Source of the DNA: Mytilus edulis
Taxonomy: Eukaryota; Mollusca; Bivalvia; Mytilida; Mytilidae
Assembly (NCBI RefSeq): GCF_963676685.1
Contig: NC_092348.1
Location: 12,436,867 to 12,500,866, forward strand
DNA: 64,000 nt
Reading direction: 5' to 3'
Position numbers and translations under genes: made by a program. The notes beneath the pieces were generated by a model. It saw only the letters and a program-made list of their open reading frames with translations. It had not been told where the DNA came from and made no database searches. Positions within the stretch are counted from its first letter, which is position 1. Every line of letters begins with the position of its first letter. Shown here in pieces: positions 21,926 through 34,368 of the stretch.

Positions 21926-24900
21926 TAAAAATTGTGAAGATTTCAGTAATTTAGCATGACTTAATGATGCTAGTACCCGATATATGTGCATTGTATTGTA
22001 AAAAAACTGCCCATATTTATGTAGCAGAAGCATTTTAAATTTCAATGAATAACTAAAAGTATAAATTTTAACAATTTTGTAAAACTGCTATATTTTGGGG
22101 CCAAAAAGGGGCCTTACTGCAGAATAAGAATCATTTGTACGAAAAAAATTTAAAAGATTATAAAACCGGCAAAGATTTGTCAAGGAAAAAAACACCAGCG
22201 AAACAATTTCTGACCCGTTGACAACAAAATGAGATATAGCAATGACAGTGTAACGTATAAAACCAACGATACTTGATCAACACGGACCCCATTAAATCTA
22301 TTGCTTTGCAATTCCCGTTTTTTTTTGCAAGAAACTCAGGGGTCATTTTTGAGAACAGGGGAATGACTCTACGATAAAAAGAACAACGTCTGTTGTTTTT
22401 TCGGAACACGGGCATTTATATTGGACAATCAGTTCGTGGGGACGACCATATAATAAAATGAGGGGAAAAATAAGTCATTGGACTCCCAACTCCTACTTAG
22501 CACTATCCAAAAAGAATTTACAATGACACAGATCTATAGTAACTAGTATTTTGAATTATAAAGTCCATATGCAGGTATGTACTGCTTATATGTTGATACA
22601 TCTCCCTTTATTCAAGAAGGAATTACACCAACTTTAACAAGGTATCTTGATCTTTTCCTTTGACCTTTAATTTGAAATCAATATGTTTTACCCCTCCCAA
22701 AATTGAATATGTACATCGGGTAAGGTTTAGATCATTTAAAAAAAGTCACGACCGTGTTTACAAGTGTGGTAACAGAAGGACAGACAGTCCAGTAATAATG
22801 TTTCAGTAAATATTTCAGTATTTTTTTTTTTACAGATACACATTTATTCTCATTGGCATGCGGCATAATCATAAAGATGAAGAGAAAGCTGATCAGGATG
22901 CGGAATGATTGCAGTAATTACAAATTATGTATCCATGGAGGACGTAATATAAAAAATTAAAAAAATTGTATGTAATACCTGTATGTATTGTAAATATAGA
23001 ATAAATGTCTTCAACTTTTATTATTAAGTTAGTCCCATCGTACATTGCTGATTTCCATGTAACAAAAACGCAATGTAACCGTAGCCTCAATAATTATTGT
23101 TACATTCGTAATTAATCAGGTCCTTACCCAACCATGCATTCCGGCATTTAGTCTCAAATGTAACAATAATATTTTTATTATTGTTACAGTTCCATGTAAC
23201 CGTAGCCAGTGCCTTGTTAATATGAGTTATTCTCTCTTCATTCTTCTCATGCTCCATATTTATTTTTTAGAACGGAAGTACTATTTCGACAATGAAAATT
23301 GTAACAATTAACTTTATTAAGATTTAAAATTGTATTTAGAAGTTATTCAACTCTTTCTCAATGTATTTGAATAAAAAATAATTTTAAATGATCATATTTT
23401 ATTGTTATGGAAAATTACGACAATGTACATAACTTACGATATCATTGCGCAACTTTATGCGCAGACGGTGCGAAAATTTAAACCCCCGAACTACCTTCAG
23501 AAATTAAATGTGTAATAGGTAAATGTAAATTTCTTGAACATCATTGCACATTGCTTTTGCAATTTATTCACTTTTTTCCTTCTTAAAAAATACTGTACAC
23601 TGTAAAATAAAAAACTCATCTAATTTTGGTGCCACTATTTAAAAAACCCAGCTCTCCTTCGATAGTAAACTGTAAGACAATACATATAGAATAAACAAAA
23701 CGATAATTCATGAATGGGTAAAACAGTTTATTTTAGAAAATAATTCAAGCAAAATACAACACATGCTATACTTAACAAATATATACAAGACAATAAATTG
23801 AAGTTTCTGCATCACAAATATCAACCAAACATTTAATTTTCTCTTGGAAAATGACGTCAACTCCACAATGAAAATCTTTTTTTGACATGCAAATTTCAGA
23901 AATTTCCTCTTCATTTTGGGATCACTATAAAACTATTACTTGATAAACCTTAATTAGTACATCATATAATATCACTTATGCATGTATAAACAATAAACGA
24001 TTATATATCCGAGGAAAAAACAAAACAAACCAATGTGTTTCAAATTAAAAAAATAAAGGAATTGTTTCAACATTACAAAATAATGGCAAATATGAAAACT
24101 TCCACAATTTGGTTGCAGAAAAAACTTTATTATCTTCTTGAACTAAAACTTATGATAGATATTATGTTATCTTATTTTTATTCAGTTGCATATATCATTA
24201 GTTAAAATATTGTTTATATTTTGCACTATCAAAATAAAAATGATGTTAAATTTCACTTAACTGTTGTATTATGGAATAATTTTATATCTGGTAAAATCTA
24301 CTTTTGCAGTTTCTTTCATTTTGACGCTACTTTTAAGGAATGGGGAAGGGCTTTTCGTGTTTTACTGTTCATCGTACAATCTTCAACAATGGGCATTATA
24401 TCAGTCCACAGTATGACAGTAATGAGTTCTAATGTGTGAGCTTCTAATATCTGTTAGACATCCTTTTTACTTTTAGAATTAAAGTGGTTCGTGGTTAGCA
24501 AAATAAATTGTCCAACTTCTTGTCTTGCCAGGTTTCATTTACCTTTTTGTACGTAAGAATATGCATGTAAGCAGTCAAGAATATGACAGTTATTTTCCAT
24601 TCTTATGATTTGTTTTAGCTTTTGATTTTGTAATTTGATATGGGACTGCCGGTTTGAATTTTTCTTTGATTTTTTTTTTTCTATCATTATTTTACTTTTT
24701 CACTTTTTCAGCATAACTTTTTCATTGCTTATTTGTCAGCAATTGTTTGAAGTAATGATTCAGTGTTTAGCTTAACCTTTATTGTGAGGATTTTTACTGT
24801 GATTAGCTATTTTAGATTTGCCCTCACTTTCTGAACTACCATACTATGAACATTTATGATATGTGCTGAGCATAGAACTTTTAGTTTCATTGTTCAAACC

Positions 24901-25389
24901 TCTTAATTAATTAAATAATGTTCAAATGCGTCGTCGGCCAGTTCCTGTTTGAAGATACTTTGATATTTTTGTATCCTTGTATTTTTGTAGTCATCCAGGC
25001 ATTACAGAAACATGCTATCAATAGTTAACTGTGTCCCTCTTCTTGTCTGACTTAATACAGGAACATCTTAGTAGGAAAAGAAAGAAGATTGCAGTAGCAA
25101 TTAACGTTACTTTCTGCTATATAGATATTGATCTCTTACTAAGTAATTCAAAATCGGTGATAAAGTTGAACGCATCTTTCCTGTCGAACTTAGAGATAAC
25201 AATTAAGGATACAACAGATACAGTTAAGTCTGCATCTAGAAATTGACAATGAGGGTCAGTTGAAAACAACAATTTATGACAAAAGAGATAATTAACGCTT
25301 TACAATTGCGAACTTTCCATTTCTCTGTAGGAAAATTCAAGCAGCGCCTACATATAGAGTATATATATCCAGATTGATATGATATTCCA
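21926..25389. other. Non-coding AT-rich stretch
   Basis: No gene, transposon or RNA gene is recognised. Short open frames are isolated and have no protein-like features. The only structure noted is the palindrome and repeated phrase at 23,050-23,205. Confidence 0.5.
23050..23206. repeat. Palindrome flanked by direct repeats
   Basis: TGTAACAATAAT-ATTTTT-ATTATTGTTACA (about 23,159-23,188) is a near-perfect hairpin. The phrase ATGTAACCGTAGCC occurs on both sides (about 23,052 and 23,194). This may be a small transposon end pair; the family is unknown. Confidence 0.6.
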
Positions 25390-25399
25390 GGGTTTGTTT

Positions 25400-25880
25400 T
25401 TCCAATCAAGATATCCTTGATAGAAGGTTGCTGCTCACAAGGAAGCTTTCAAGTTGAAATCATCCCTTCGAAAGCTTTACGAACGCCGTCTCTCGTTGGT
25501 TGGCCGTCATGGCATAACCGTTTTACAGATGATAACGGATACTTTCCTCATTGTCGTGACTATAACCCCGTCCCCTTTTCCCAGAATATGACCTACCGAA
25601 CTAGACTTATAACTGTTTTGTACCAATATGAGCAACCCGACGGGTGCCTTAATGGATTAGGATCTGCTTACACCTCCGGAGCACCAAAGATCATCCCCCT
25701 TTTTGATGAGGTTCGTGTTGCTCAGTCCTTGGTTTTCTATGTTCTATTTTGTGTTCTTTTTTTGTGTGTTGGTCTTTTTTGTTTTTAGCCAATTTTGTTT
25801 TTTTTATTTTCATTAAACAAGTAAGGGTTCCCCCTTTTAGTCTTTGTTAAATTTGCACTTGTCAACACAATATTGTGCAG
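25400..25880 (+). repeat. Dispersed repeat, copy 1
   Basis: The segment with CTCCGGAGCACC, GTTCGTGTTGCTCAGTC and TTTTCTATGTTCTATTTTGT recurs in part at 29,630-29,830 and inverted at 30,330-30,440. I know closely similar sequence as a very common bivalve repeat, from memory and unchecked. The 123-codon open frame at 25,417-25,788 is part of the repeat, ends in a low-complexity hydrophobic run, and is not called as a gene. Confidence 0.6.
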
Positions 25881-26499
25881 AATTTATATCTTTGTTTCAA
25901 ATAAAGAAAATACTTGGCACGAGTAAAGCTTAGGCCTGCAGTCCAATACTGAGACAACAATTCACTTAACATTTCAATGCATAAAAGAAAATAACCTTCA
26001 CTGGAAGTTAACCAATCAAATGTTAACCTCTTTTATTTACCTGCCTACAAGCTTTAGTAACCATGTAACCTAAAGTTTCGAATTTCGAGTCCTTTTCGAA
26101 TGCAAACGGATGTAACGTACAGTATTTAAGAATGAAACTTCATTGGGGTGTAAAAGCGTTGACCGAAGTACATTTTGTATGAAGCGGGGAAGCGCTTCAT
26201 TCTAAAAATGTGCGCACGGTCTTTTACAACCCTATGAAGTTGCAAAAAGAAGCATTCAATACTTATAATTACATTATTTAGCTAAGACCATGAAAACACG
26301 AATTTTATCATTTTTTTATGTAATTCACCTGTGCTCTTTATTGTGGGACCTCTTGTTATCATGAATGATAAGTTTCATTGAGTAATGCAATTGCTTAAGG
26401 AATAACACGTGGTGTGTAGTTAGCCAATCTGAATAACGTATTATAATGAAACATACATCTAATGTAATTATTACAACATAAAGATCATAGTGAAAAAAT
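25881..26499. other. No feature recognised
   Basis: An AT-rich spacer without gene-like frames or clear repeats. Confidence 0.5.
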
Positions 26500-26959
26500 A
26501 GATTCTAAATTGCGTAATATGGAAGATGATGCGACAGAGCTCAAGTGGCGCTCAATGAAAACTAATCGCATCTTTACTGGCATCCAATTTCACCCAGAAG
26601 AAAACACTGAGGATAAACTTAATTATTTTATCAAGCAAACGTTGAATATTGACAAAAGACTCAACTTCGTAAAAACTATGCGTCCATCGATTCGGAAATA
26701 GAGGTCGCAGAGGTAATCGTCCGATATTAGCAAAATTTATATCAATTAAGGACAAAGAAAGTGTGCTCAAATACGGATACAAATTAAAAGAGACACATTT
26801 TGGAGTTAAAGAACAATTTCCAAACGAAATCGAACAACAACGAAAATTTTATACCCAATTGCAAAACAGGCAAGAAAAGAAAAGCGAAAAGTCCGTATGG
26901 TAAGAGACACATTGTACATTGATGGGGATTTGTACAAACCAAACACTGAAGGAGTTTGA
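26498..26959 (+). pseudogene. Relic of an L1-like LINE ORF1 (RRM region)
   Basis: Three pieces in different frames follow one another. KLRNMEDDATELKWRSMKTN leads into NRIFTGIQFHPEENTEDKL. Next comes RGNRRPILAKF with KDKESVLKYGYKLKETHFG and VKEQFPNEIEQQRKF. The last is KVRMVRDTLYIDGDLYKPNT, ending at TGA 26,957-26,959. This order (RSM...IFTG, RPI.A.F, K...YGI.EQFP.EIE..R, RD.L.IDG) is a pattern I associate with RNA-binding ORF1 proteins of LINEs in molluscs. Two frameshifts break it. No endonuclease or RT follows, so it is an isolated fragment. It is a different lineage from the ORF1s at 1.7-3.3 kb and 7.6-8.9 kb. Confidence 0.65.
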
Positions 26960-27609
26960 AACGAAAATGTACATGATGTTTTGAGTTTTATACAGCGGAG
27001 AAATATAACACAATAATACGAAATATCAACAAATGAACCTCAATTATCGCAGCTTGAAAGGTAACCACGTGTTCAAACAAGATTTGACTACCAAACAATA
27101 AAGAACGCAGACGACTCTGGAAGAAAATCCTAACAATTAACAGTGTTTTAAACATGAAACCAAGTTATTCTACTTCAAAGAGAAAAGGGAACATTATTTC
27201 GTTAAATTTGCTTTGTTATTAAATAATTTTAATGACAATCTGGTACATGTTTAAATTTTTCTATGAAAACCTCTTGTTTCACCATCGCTGTGACTAAGGG
27301 TTACTTTGTTGTTATTGTTTACTGTTATACCATATTGTATCCACAAAGGTTTTCGGAATAAACTTATCGTACTATGATTTGGTGGTATTTCACCTCAAGT
27401 GAAACATCAATTATCAGTTCATTAGTTTATGATTAATCTGAACTTTTCAATTTTTTATTAGAATGTTACTAGGGGATTGTATGAATAACTGAACACTACT
27501 TAATATCAAGTGGCATGAGTAGTTTTCTTTAAGTAGCTATATATAGTTAGGTTTTCCATTGTAAGGCTATGTTGTTATATATGTATTGAAGTTGATTATA
27601 TACGGCCTT
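26960..27609. other. No feature recognised
   Basis: An AT-rich spacer following the LINE ORF1 relic. It may include remnants of that element, but none can be read. Confidence 0.45.
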
Positions 27610-27705
27610 CGAAATACAGTTTTAATCACCTGAAGAGACATTAATTGTCGAAATCCGGAAATTGTGTACCAATTTTTGCTCCTCATGTTTGCGGTATATA
27701 ATCTT
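27610..27705 (+). repeat. Conserved module with a hammerhead-like core (copy 2)
   Basis: CTGAAGA (27,630-27,636), a GACA-TTAAT-TGTC hairpin (27,637-27,649) and GAAA (27,650-27,653), in the same context as copy 1. The stem II region is identical between the copies although the flanks differ, which is what a conserved structured module would show. Stem III is not convincing here. Confidence 0.45.
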
Positions 27706-29124
27706 TTCCGCAAGTTTAATATTTTCTGTTTGGTATTAAATTAATTATCAATATCAATTTTGTTACAACTGGTGATCCGTTTGTTTGGCAATCGATAGGA
27801 GAGTCAACTAGATTTAGGAACATCCGTTGTTCGACCTTCTAGTCAAATGCGTTTAATTGAAATATTCTTTTTCACATTTTTGGTCTTTTAGAAAATGTTT
27901 TTTGTACTATATTCAGACCCCTCTACCAAGAAATTGATCTTGCATGCACACGTATAAAAAATAAGTTTTATCCAACGCGATCATAGATTTGAACGTTGTT
28001 TTTAATTCAGACTTGTTTTTATATTCTTTGACAACATAATTTGGATTGAAGAATCAAGAAATGTATTCATGGATAATTTTTTTCAATTGTCCAATATATC
28101 TAAAATGGAACTATATCATAAATTACTTTTACCTGATAGCAGTGATTGGTAAAATGTTAAATGTGTACATGTAGCAAAGGTTTCATGGCTAGCGTAGTAA
28201 GTTTTGTTATATAATGGTTTATTCTTTAAGATAGGTTCGATGTCTGATTAAAAGCTACTGTATATATTAGGTTCAATATAGTTTGCCTCTTGTTGATAAT
28301 AAGTGTTTCTATTAATTGAAAGGAAAGGAACTACCATATCAATTAATGACTGGAGATCGCTATGCCATTCTGGAAAAAAAACACGAGAAAAACAGCCCTC
28401 TTTTGCTGTTAAATTTAAAATAACAACGTGGCTTTGACATGGAACAAAACTCACTGAAAATGTATGATGACCCTCAAGTCTGACAAAAACTTGACCTTGG
28501 CCTCAAATACTTCAATGTTTATGGAAAGACATGGTGTAGATGAAACATTTTTGTGACAGTCAATGAGAAGAGCAATAGACGTTTATACTGTTATATGTAT
28601 TGACAAAGAATTAATTAGATCACAAAGAGGGGGATGATTACCATTGATTTATTCTTCAAATTGGGTAGTCATGCATCTAGGTCTCATGAGTCTCAGTCTT
28701 GCGTACCAAACTGAATAGTAGCTCATCAGACAGACTCATGATGATAACACCTGCATGATGTAAGAATATAAAAATCATATGAAAATGAATTTAACATCTT
28801 GTTAACCTGTTTTTAATCATGCGAAACTTGCCAGAATATTCATCATGTTGAATGATCTTGAATGTTGTCAGTATTTGGAAGGAGAAGGTAACCAAGCAGA
28901 ACAGAACAACAAACTATGGACATTTTGATTCATATATATATACCCAATTCCCTGAAATTTGTTTGAGAGGTGTAATTAAGTGCAAATCAGAATAACATTA
29001 CCTTATCGTTATTTTGTTTGTTGGGTAATGATGACACCCCTGAGAGTTAAGTCAGTTTTCCTTTGAAAACAATTTGGCTCTATATAAATATAAATATTGT
29101 TTCAATATAGTATCTTCATCGCAT
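27706..29124. other. No gene recognised
   Basis: An AT-rich non-coding stretch with only short, uninformative open frames. Confidence 0.5.
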
Positions 29125-29935
29125 AGATTTTATGGTCCGTGTAACACTTATCAATTCAAAATTTCAAAACGTTTTTAAATTTTACTTTTTTTGTAATTTT
29201 TTGTCAAAGTTTTAAATTATAAAAATTTCAACTTTATTATATATATGTTTTTAATCATTAAAATTTCAACAAACAATCAAAATTATAAAATTATAAGCTT
29301 CGTTTTAAAATCTAACTGTTAAGATATTTAAGCAAACTTATCATTTTGCTTTTTGAAAGTTAGATGATTTTATTTTTTTTATTAAAATATAGGAAAGGGG
29401 GAAAGGACTAAAAAGTGGATACCTGTTGAAAGTGCGAACCGGAATAAGAATTGAATGAAAGGAAAGGAAATTTAACAAAAACAAATCAAAACGAAAACAA
29501 TATTTTCTGAAAAAGTAAATATAATAAAAATTATATAAACAATAGGCTAATTTTTGACCTACCAAATTACTTATTACCGGATTTGTAATAACATGAGCAC
29601 CACGGCGGGTGCCACATGTTTTGAAGTATCTGCTCACTCTTCCGGAGCACCTGAGATCACCCCAGTTTTGGTGGGGTTCGTGTTACTCAGTCTTTAGTTT
29701 TCTATATTTTGTTTTGTGTACTATTGTTCGTCTATAATTGGTCTTTTTTCCCTTTTAGCAATGGCGTTGTCTGTTTATTTTTAATATATGAGTTTGAATG
29801 TCCCTCTCTTTTGCCCATATTTGTTTGATTTACAGGGTGAAAAAGAGAAATATGTTTCTTAAAGTCTAAAAATAAATAATTGTTAAGACCTGATTTCAAA
29901 CCAATGTGATTCTCTAACTTAATGAACAATATTCG
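29125..29935 (-). repeat. Left arm of a large inverted repeat
   Basis: About 0.8 kb that matches 30,130-30,925 in reverse. Matching landmarks are GTAACACTTAT with TTCAAAAT (29,140 versus 30,905), the CACTTTCAACAGGTATCC region (29,415 versus 30,635), the GAGCAACACG-type region (29,690 versus 30,375) and TTAGTTAGAGAATCA (30,140 versus 29,910). It is also an inverted copy of 1-560. Confidence 0.85.
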
Positions 29936-30129
29936 GAAATTACTTATTGACCTTGTGATTAATACTGCTATTTTTAAAAAACCAATAAAAGGAAACGGGA
30001 TCTTCGATTTTTGAAATAAGGGATAGTTCCGTTTGTGTTATTTGCAGGTTTTTAAGTCATCGTGCGACAATCAACTTTGGGCAAAATACAAGTACGCAGC
30101 CGTCACAAAGTCGACAAGTATTTTTAAAA
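29936..30129. other. Spacer of the large inverted repeat
   Basis: About 195 bp of unique sequence between the two arms. No gene is seen. Confidence 0.7.
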
Positions 30130-30925
30130 TATTGTTCATTTAGTTAGAGAATCAAAGTGTGTCAAAATCCGGTCTTACTAATTTTTTTTTTAGACTTTAA
30201 GAAACATTTTTCTCTTTTTCACCCTGTAGATCAAACAAAATATGGGCGAAAGATAACAGAGGGACATTCAAACTCATATGTCGAAAATAAGCAGACAATG
30301 CCATGGCTAAAAAAGAAAAAAAGACAAATAGACGAACAATAGTACACAAAACATAACATTGAAAACTAAAGACTGAGCAACACGGATCCCACCAAAAACT
30401 GGAGGTGATCTCAAGTGCGTTGGAAGGGTAAGCAGATCATGCTCCACATATGGCACCTGTCGTGTTGCTCATGTTATTACAAACCCGGTAATAAGTAATT
30501 AGGTATGTCACAAGTTAGCCTCTTGTTTTATAATTTTTATTATATCGATTTTTTTTTCAGAAAATATTGTTTCTGTTTTGATTTGTTTTTGGTGAATTTC
30601 TTTTTCTTTCCTTCAATTCTTATTCCGGTTCGCACTTTCAACAGGTATCCACTTTTTATTCCTTCCCCTTTCTTCAATATTTTAATCAAAAACCAAAAAA
30701 TTAAACTTTCAAAAAGCGAAATGGTCAAAACTGTACGTTTAGTTTATTATTTTCAAAGTTTGCTTAAATATGTAAACAATTAAATTTTAATACGAAATTT
30801 TGATTATTTGTTGAAAGTAAAAAAAAATAATTGAATTTGATAATTTAAAATTTTGATCAAAAATAAAAAATAAAAATTTGAAAACTTTTAAGATTTTGAA
30901 TAAATAAGTGTTGCACAGACCATTT
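30130..30925 (+). repeat. Right arm of the large inverted repeat
   Basis: The mirror of 29,125-29,935. From 30,429 on it is also the direct-orientation start of the paralogous segment that matches 1-1,504. The arms differ by many substitutions and small indels, so the structure is not recent. Confidence 0.85.
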
Positions 30926-32466
30926 AATAAAGGTTCACTTTTATAGTCATTATTATAACAGTTAGTGAAATATTTATCTGGCATGTGTAGTAAATGAGTG
31001 ACATTATCATAAAACACAATAAATAACTTTCCTAAAGCGCAGGTAACAAGATTAAAATTATGGATGTTTTGGTCAATTAACGGTTTAGCCCAATCAACAA
31101 TGACGTCTTAAAAAGCGGTTAAGAGTGGAAAATACAATTAAAATAAAATCGAAATTTCCTGTCCAACTGCTAGTTTCACTTTCAAATAACTCCATTTAAA
31201 GTGAAAGTGAAAGTCACAGAATACTTTTCGAAATTTATATTTATGCTGTCAGTATGTTATGTCCCAGATTTGTAGAATTAAGTTGATAGATTCAACGTCA
31301 TTAAGGAGTGTTTTGCTGGTCTTAAAGAGAGTGAAAACAGTAATTTCAAAATAGTGGAGGAATAATACTACAACAGACTAGAACAGTAAGTCAATTATCT
31401 GATAATTATCCTTAAAGGATACATATAATTGTATAATATGTCTCTGTCCTTAAGATGACGTAGTCTGAGTAACATAGACAAAATAATATTATTAAATACA
31501 CAGTACATTTTTCACTGATCAGTGTAAAACAAAGACAAAAGGTCGAAGATTTAAGGGAAAACGGTACTGTTTATTCTGCCATAGGCGACACTACTAACAT
31601 TTTCTATTTACCACTTTTTATATAAAAAAAACCTGGATAAAACAGTAATGGATGCCGTGGTGTTAGTACTTTATTGTTCTGTTTTAAAAATTGAAGCCAA
31701 ATAGTATCAAGATTCATGACCAACTTTCAATAGAGCTTGTGTATGTTATCCATGCCCACCGTCATTTTTACACCAAATTTATGAAAATTTTGAAGTCTTT
31801 TCGAATAATTCTCTAGAAAAAAATTAAATAGGTTTCAGAATTTATATTGTAAATATACACACTGCAGTTATTCATAGATAAATAAACAAATATAGTGTAT
31901 CCTAACATTCAATCACAGCGCTCCTAAGTTGACTTCATTCACCTGCCTTGAGTACACAAAAGATCAATCTAATGCTGGGAAAATGTGATATAGTACCTCA
32001 AAAACCATGCTGACGAATTAATCACAGAGTCAAATCCGCTTTTCTAATTCATTGGGGAACGACCATTTACCTTCCAGTGTGTGTGTGAAAAAGGGGGGGG
32101 GGTATTTTTTTTCACAAATATTGTGATCCCATATTTGGTGAAAAATAATGTTCTGGTCAAGCAGATAACAATTTTTTTTATTCTTAATGCTAATTCCCCA
32201 CATACCTTATAAAAAGTGTTATATTTTGAAAAAAATCCGATTGATCGCGTTGAAAAACAAAAATAAGATCCGACTAAGAAAAAAAACCCATAACCCTCTC
32301 CATTTTGGAAGTTCAATGGTTGCTGCCTGAGGGGCAATACCATTTCCCGGATCTTACACGATAATCACGGCAGCTTTACCCGGGTTAGTCCGATTGCTAC
32401 ATATATTCGCTTCATCGGATCAGCTGCCGCTGTTTTATATTGTACATGTAGCTATCCAGTTTTTGC
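30429..32466 (+). repeat. Paralogous segment without the LINE insertions (empty site)
   Basis: Collinear with 1-1,504 followed directly by 11,962-12,246. The join is at about 32,190 (CTTAATGCTAATTCCCCACATACC), where the other copy holds the 10.46-kb nested LINEs. It also lacks the 147-bp insertion at 946-1,092. It has its own extra stretch at about 31,555-31,985 that the first copy lacks. No gene is present. Confidence 0.88.
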
Positions 32467-32504
32467 CCCTAGATGAGTTGAAACATGTATGTTGTACTGT
32501 TATA

Positions 32505-32855
32505 CCACTGTCCCAGGTTAGGGGGAGGGTTGGGATCCCGCTAACATGTTTAACCCCTCCACATTATTTATGTATGTGCCTGTCCCAAGTCAGGAGCCTG
32601 TAATTCAGTGGTTGTCGTTTGTTAATGTGTTACATATTTGTTTTTCGTTCATTTTTTTACATAAATAAGGCCGTTAGTTTTCTCGTTGAATTGTTTTACA
32701 GTCTTATCGGGGCCTTTTATAGCTCACTATTCGGTATGGGCTTTGCTCATTGTTGAAGGCCGTACGGTGACCTATAGTTGTTAATGTCTGTGTCATGTTG
32801 GTCTTTTGTGGATAGTTGTCTTATTGGCAATCATACCACATCTTCTTTTTTATAC
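32505..32855 (+). repeat. SINE-like dispersed repeat, copy 1
   Basis: It shares ordered phrases with 56,555-56,885: CAGGTTAGGGGGAGG versus GAGGTTAGGGGAGTG, CAAGTCA, GTTGTCGTTTGTT, TCATTGTTGAAGGCCGTACG, GACCTATA and GTCTTATTGGCAATCATACC-ACATCTTCTT. The 3' end is AT-rich. I recognise this as a ubiquitous mussel/bivalve repeat from memory. An internal polymerase III promoter was not identified. Confidence 0.65.
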
Positions 32856-33175
32856 ATTACACTTCTGACTTCCTCGACTAGTCGCTTTATCTCTTCCTTT
32901 AACTATAAACTAGAACACACCAGCGAAATCGCGGGCATTTAGAGCTTGGTTGAAAGTATGCAAACTATTGTAGGTGGAATTTTTGTAAAAAGATTACATG
33001 CAGAGGCGGATTTAGAGGGATTTTTTTGTTTTCTGTTGAATTGCATTATTTTCGCGTTTCTGTATACTATGCTATTCGTATATTTAAAATAAAGTGTATG
33101 TGCTATTAACTAAAAATTCCAAGTTTCTTCTCCATGACGATCACTGCTATAATATGTAGAGTCTCTATATATTAT
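32856..33175. other. No feature recognised
   Basis: A short AT-rich spacer. Confidence 0.5.
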
Positions 33176-33597
33176 ACACAGCTACTTTTGCATAGGTACT
33201 ATTTCTGTACTAAAAATCTGTACTACTGGAACTTTACTTTTAATATTCAGTACTATTTTGTTACTTTAAAATTATTGTTATATTTAGGTACCTGTATTTT
33301 ACAGTACTTAATTTGTACTTGAAATTTAGGTACTACAGATTTTTGGTTAATACCGTTACATTTTCAGCATTTTGAAAGTTTTTCTATTTCAAATCTCTTA
33401 AAATTATGATTTTCAAACATGGAATATTGTATTATTTCTGTACCAAAATATTTAGTACAAATCAAGTACTGTAAAATACAATTACCTAAATATTACAATA
33501 ATTTTAAAGTAAAGTAATAGTACTAAATATTAAAAGTAAATTTCCAGTACTACATATTTTTAGTACAGAAATAGTACCTATGCAAAAGTAGCTGTGT
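33176..33597. mobile_element. Foldback element with ~160-bp inverted arms
   Basis: ACACAGCTACTTTTGCATAG (33,176 on) is exactly mirrored at the right end (33,578-33,597). Similarity of the arms extends over about 160 bp with scattered differences, around a 95-bp unpaired centre (33,340-33,430). There is no coding capacity. The arms are dense in GTAC/AGTAC. No unambiguous target duplication was seen. It is a MITE or foldback element; the family is unknown. Confidence 0.75.
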
Positions 33598-33945
33598 AGT
33601 AGTATAATCATAGTATACATGCAGATAAACGCAATAATGATTGTCATGTCCACGAGGACTTCTGAAAGTCAATTGCAAGTTTAAAACCGGAAGTCTTTTC
33701 TATAACTTAAAATTCAATATCCGGACGTCTTTTTTCCGTTTTTCTCAAAATAACCCTAACTGAATTCAAAGAATAGATGATAAATGCGACTATGCAAGGT
33801 ACCTATAGGAAAAAGTAAGATCACAAAAATATTGAACTTAGAGGAAAATCAATTCGGAAAGTCCATAATCACATGGCAAAATCAAATAACAAAACGCATC
33901 AAAAACAGAGGCATGATGATTTATTTACTGTGGAAGGAAGAGAAA

Positions 33946-33969
33946 CGTTCGTTCGTTCGTTCGTTCGTT
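33946..33969 (+). repeat. GTTC microsatellite
   Basis: Six tandem GTTC/TTCG units. Confidence 0.9.
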
Positions 33970-34039
33970 TAAGCCAAATTAAGAAAAGTACAAATTTACC
34001 ATGCTACTAGCAATATAATTAATGCTAGGTGGAAAACGT

Positions 34040-34135
34040 TTTTGGATTCGAGCGTCACTGATGAGTCTTTTGTAGACGAAACGCTCGTCTGGCGTATATA
34101 CTAAATTTAGTCCTGGTATCTATGATGAGTTTATT
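34040..34135 (+). ncRNA. Hammerhead-ribozyme-like sequence in a dispersed repeat
   Basis: All conserved core positions are present in order. CTGATGA is at 34,058-34,064. Stem II is GTC (34,065-67) with GAC (34,075-77) and loop TTTTGTA. GAA follows (34,078-80), then A with stem III CGC (34,082-84), loop TCGTCTG, GCG (34,092-94) and T. The cleavage base would be A at 34,096 (GUA triplet). Stem III is only three pairs plus A-U, as described for minimal hammerheads of Penelope-like and related elements. Stem I is the weak point: only the first pair next to the core is evident. I recognise this sequence as a common mussel repeat. Whether it self-cleaves is unknown. Confidence 0.5.
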
Positions 34136-34368
34136 TGTAACACTTTTGAAAAACATAGACAAAAAAAGGTGTCTACTGATGAGTCCTGAGTTTAAATGAT
34201 CATTTACTTACACATACTGGTAATGTTAGCAAGTATAATTTTGTCCGTCAGTCCTGTTCATATCTTTAAAAGACTTTTATCAGTTTGTAGTAGTTTTGAG
34301 CATTTGACATATTTCGTATATTGTTGTTAGTTAAAACCATCATGTGTCTTCATAGAAACAAATCTCCA

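Noticed and set aside
21650..21928. Arg/Pro/Val-rich frames of 77-92 codons
   Set aside because: Produced by CCGTT motif repeats inside the TAA-flanked element.
25417..25788. 123-codon protein
   Set aside because: Lies wholly in a dispersed repeat shared with 29.6 and 30.4 kb and ends in a hydrophobic low-complexity run; treated as repeat.
1..32466. Direct repeats at 1-1,504 and 30,429-32,190 as LTRs of one giant element
   Set aside because: Similarity extends past 1,504 into 11,962-12,246 and the ends lack TG...CA and a primer-binding site; the paired copy with an empty site fits a dispersed segment better.
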